Source of the DNA: an uncultured Eggerthellaceae bacterium
Lineage (GTDB): Bacteria > Actinomycetota > Coriobacteriia > Coriobacteriales > Eggerthellaceae
Length of the DNA: 5,189 nt
Direction of reading: 5' to 3'
Assembly: GCA_934645125.1 (NCBI GenBank)
Contig: CAKUDT010000117.1
Location: forward strand, 1 to 5,189
Under the pieces are notes generated by a model. That model saw nothing but the letters and a program-made list of their open reading frames with translations. It made no database searches and was not told the DNA's origin. Below, in pieces: positions 4,901 through 5,189 of the stretch. Every line of letters begins with the position of its first letter. The stretch's first letter is position 1. Position numbers and translations under genes: made by a program.

Positions 4901-5189
4901 ATGAATAAAATTGCTGAAATTTACGGCACCATGGTTTACGACCAGCGCGCCATGGAGAAGACGCTTTCGCCCGATGTGTACGAGGCGCTGCGCAAAACCA
5001 TCCACGATGGTGAGCCGTTGAATATTGACGTTGCGAATGCCGTGGCACAGGCTATGAAAGAATGGGCCATGGAGCGCGGCGCTACTCACTACACGCATTG
5101 GTTCCAGCCGCTTTCGGGCACTACATCCGAAAAGCACGATGCGTTCCTGGATCCGCAGGAAGATGGCTCTGCCATTGCAAAGTTTTCGG
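4901..5189 (+). CDS. glnN: Glutamine synthetase type III, N-terminal fragment
   Basis: The first 96 residues are present and the gene runs off the right edge. Type III glutamine synthetases are about 700 residues long, so most of the catalytic barrel is missing. They ligate ammonia to glutamate at the cost of ATP in the cytoplasm. The diagnostic segment is RGATHYTHWFQPLSG followed by EKHDAF (residues 59-81), found in type III but not in type I or II enzymes; the opening (YGTMVYDQRAMEKTL) also fits. The ATG has AAGGGAG 7 bases upstream. It follows the rpsI terminator by about 230 bases, so it is probably its own transcription unit. The symbol glnN is the usual one for type III; glnA is also used in databases. 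Confidence 0.94.
   Translation, partial: MNKIAEIYGTMVYDQRAMEKTLSPDVYEALRKTIHDGEPLNIDVANAVAQAMKEWAMERGATHYTHWFQPLSGTTSEKHDAFLDPQEDGSAIAKFS

Noticed and set aside
4528..5137. Minus-strand frames across the rpsI end, the terminator and the start of glnN
   Set aside because: They are antisense to conserved genes and pass through the rpsI terminator, with no credible start signals.
1..5189. CRISPR array, tRNA or rRNA gene, transposase or integrase
   Set aside because: No regularly spaced repeats, cloverleaf sequence, rRNA segments or mobile-element proteins are visible on either strand.

Overview
The window looks like chromosome from an anaerobic, moderate-GC Gram-positive bacterium, most likely an actinobacterium of the Coriobacteriia (Eggerthellaceae-like). 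This rests on the mix of gene families: a membrane-anchored LuxR-type regulator, a PerR regulator coupled to a rubrerythrin fusion, a canonical rplM-rpsI pair and a type III glutamine synthetase. The lineage call is inference; no rRNA marker is present.

Layout. Bases 2-1105 (+) hold the C-terminal part of a polytopic membrane protein ending in a LuxR DNA-binding domain; its reading frame is open at the left edge. Bases 1106-1560 hold no credible gene but several inverted repeats: a terminator-like hairpin for minus-strand transcripts, a near-perfect 12-bp stem with alternative partners, and an imperfect inverted repeat of about 109 bp that ends on the stop codon of the next gene. Bases 1561-3422 (-) form a two-gene peroxide-defence operon. 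perR comes first, from a near-consensus promoter whose -35 region lies in a perfect 17-bp palindrome. It overlaps by 4 bases (ATGA) a 419-residue fusion of flavin reductase, rubredoxin and reverse rubrerythrin. A strong internal ribosome binding site lies just before the rubredoxin part.

Bases 3423-3780 hold the divergent promoters and a leader of about 180 nt for rplM-rpsI (+, 3781-4610), which ends in a clear intrinsic terminator. Bases 4674-4900 precede a type III glutamine synthetase (+, from 4901) that is cut by the right edge.

How the genes fit together: the minus-strand operon reads as a self-contained module. A metal-dependent peroxide sensor controls itself and a single polypeptide that could pass electrons from NAD(P)H through FMN and rubredoxin iron to a diiron peroxidase. 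The ribosomal and glutamine synthetase genes are ordinary housekeeping neighbours. The most notable points are the three-domain fusion, its internal start signal, the long acidic Ala/Gly-rich tail on PerR, and the inverted-repeat cluster downstream of the operon.
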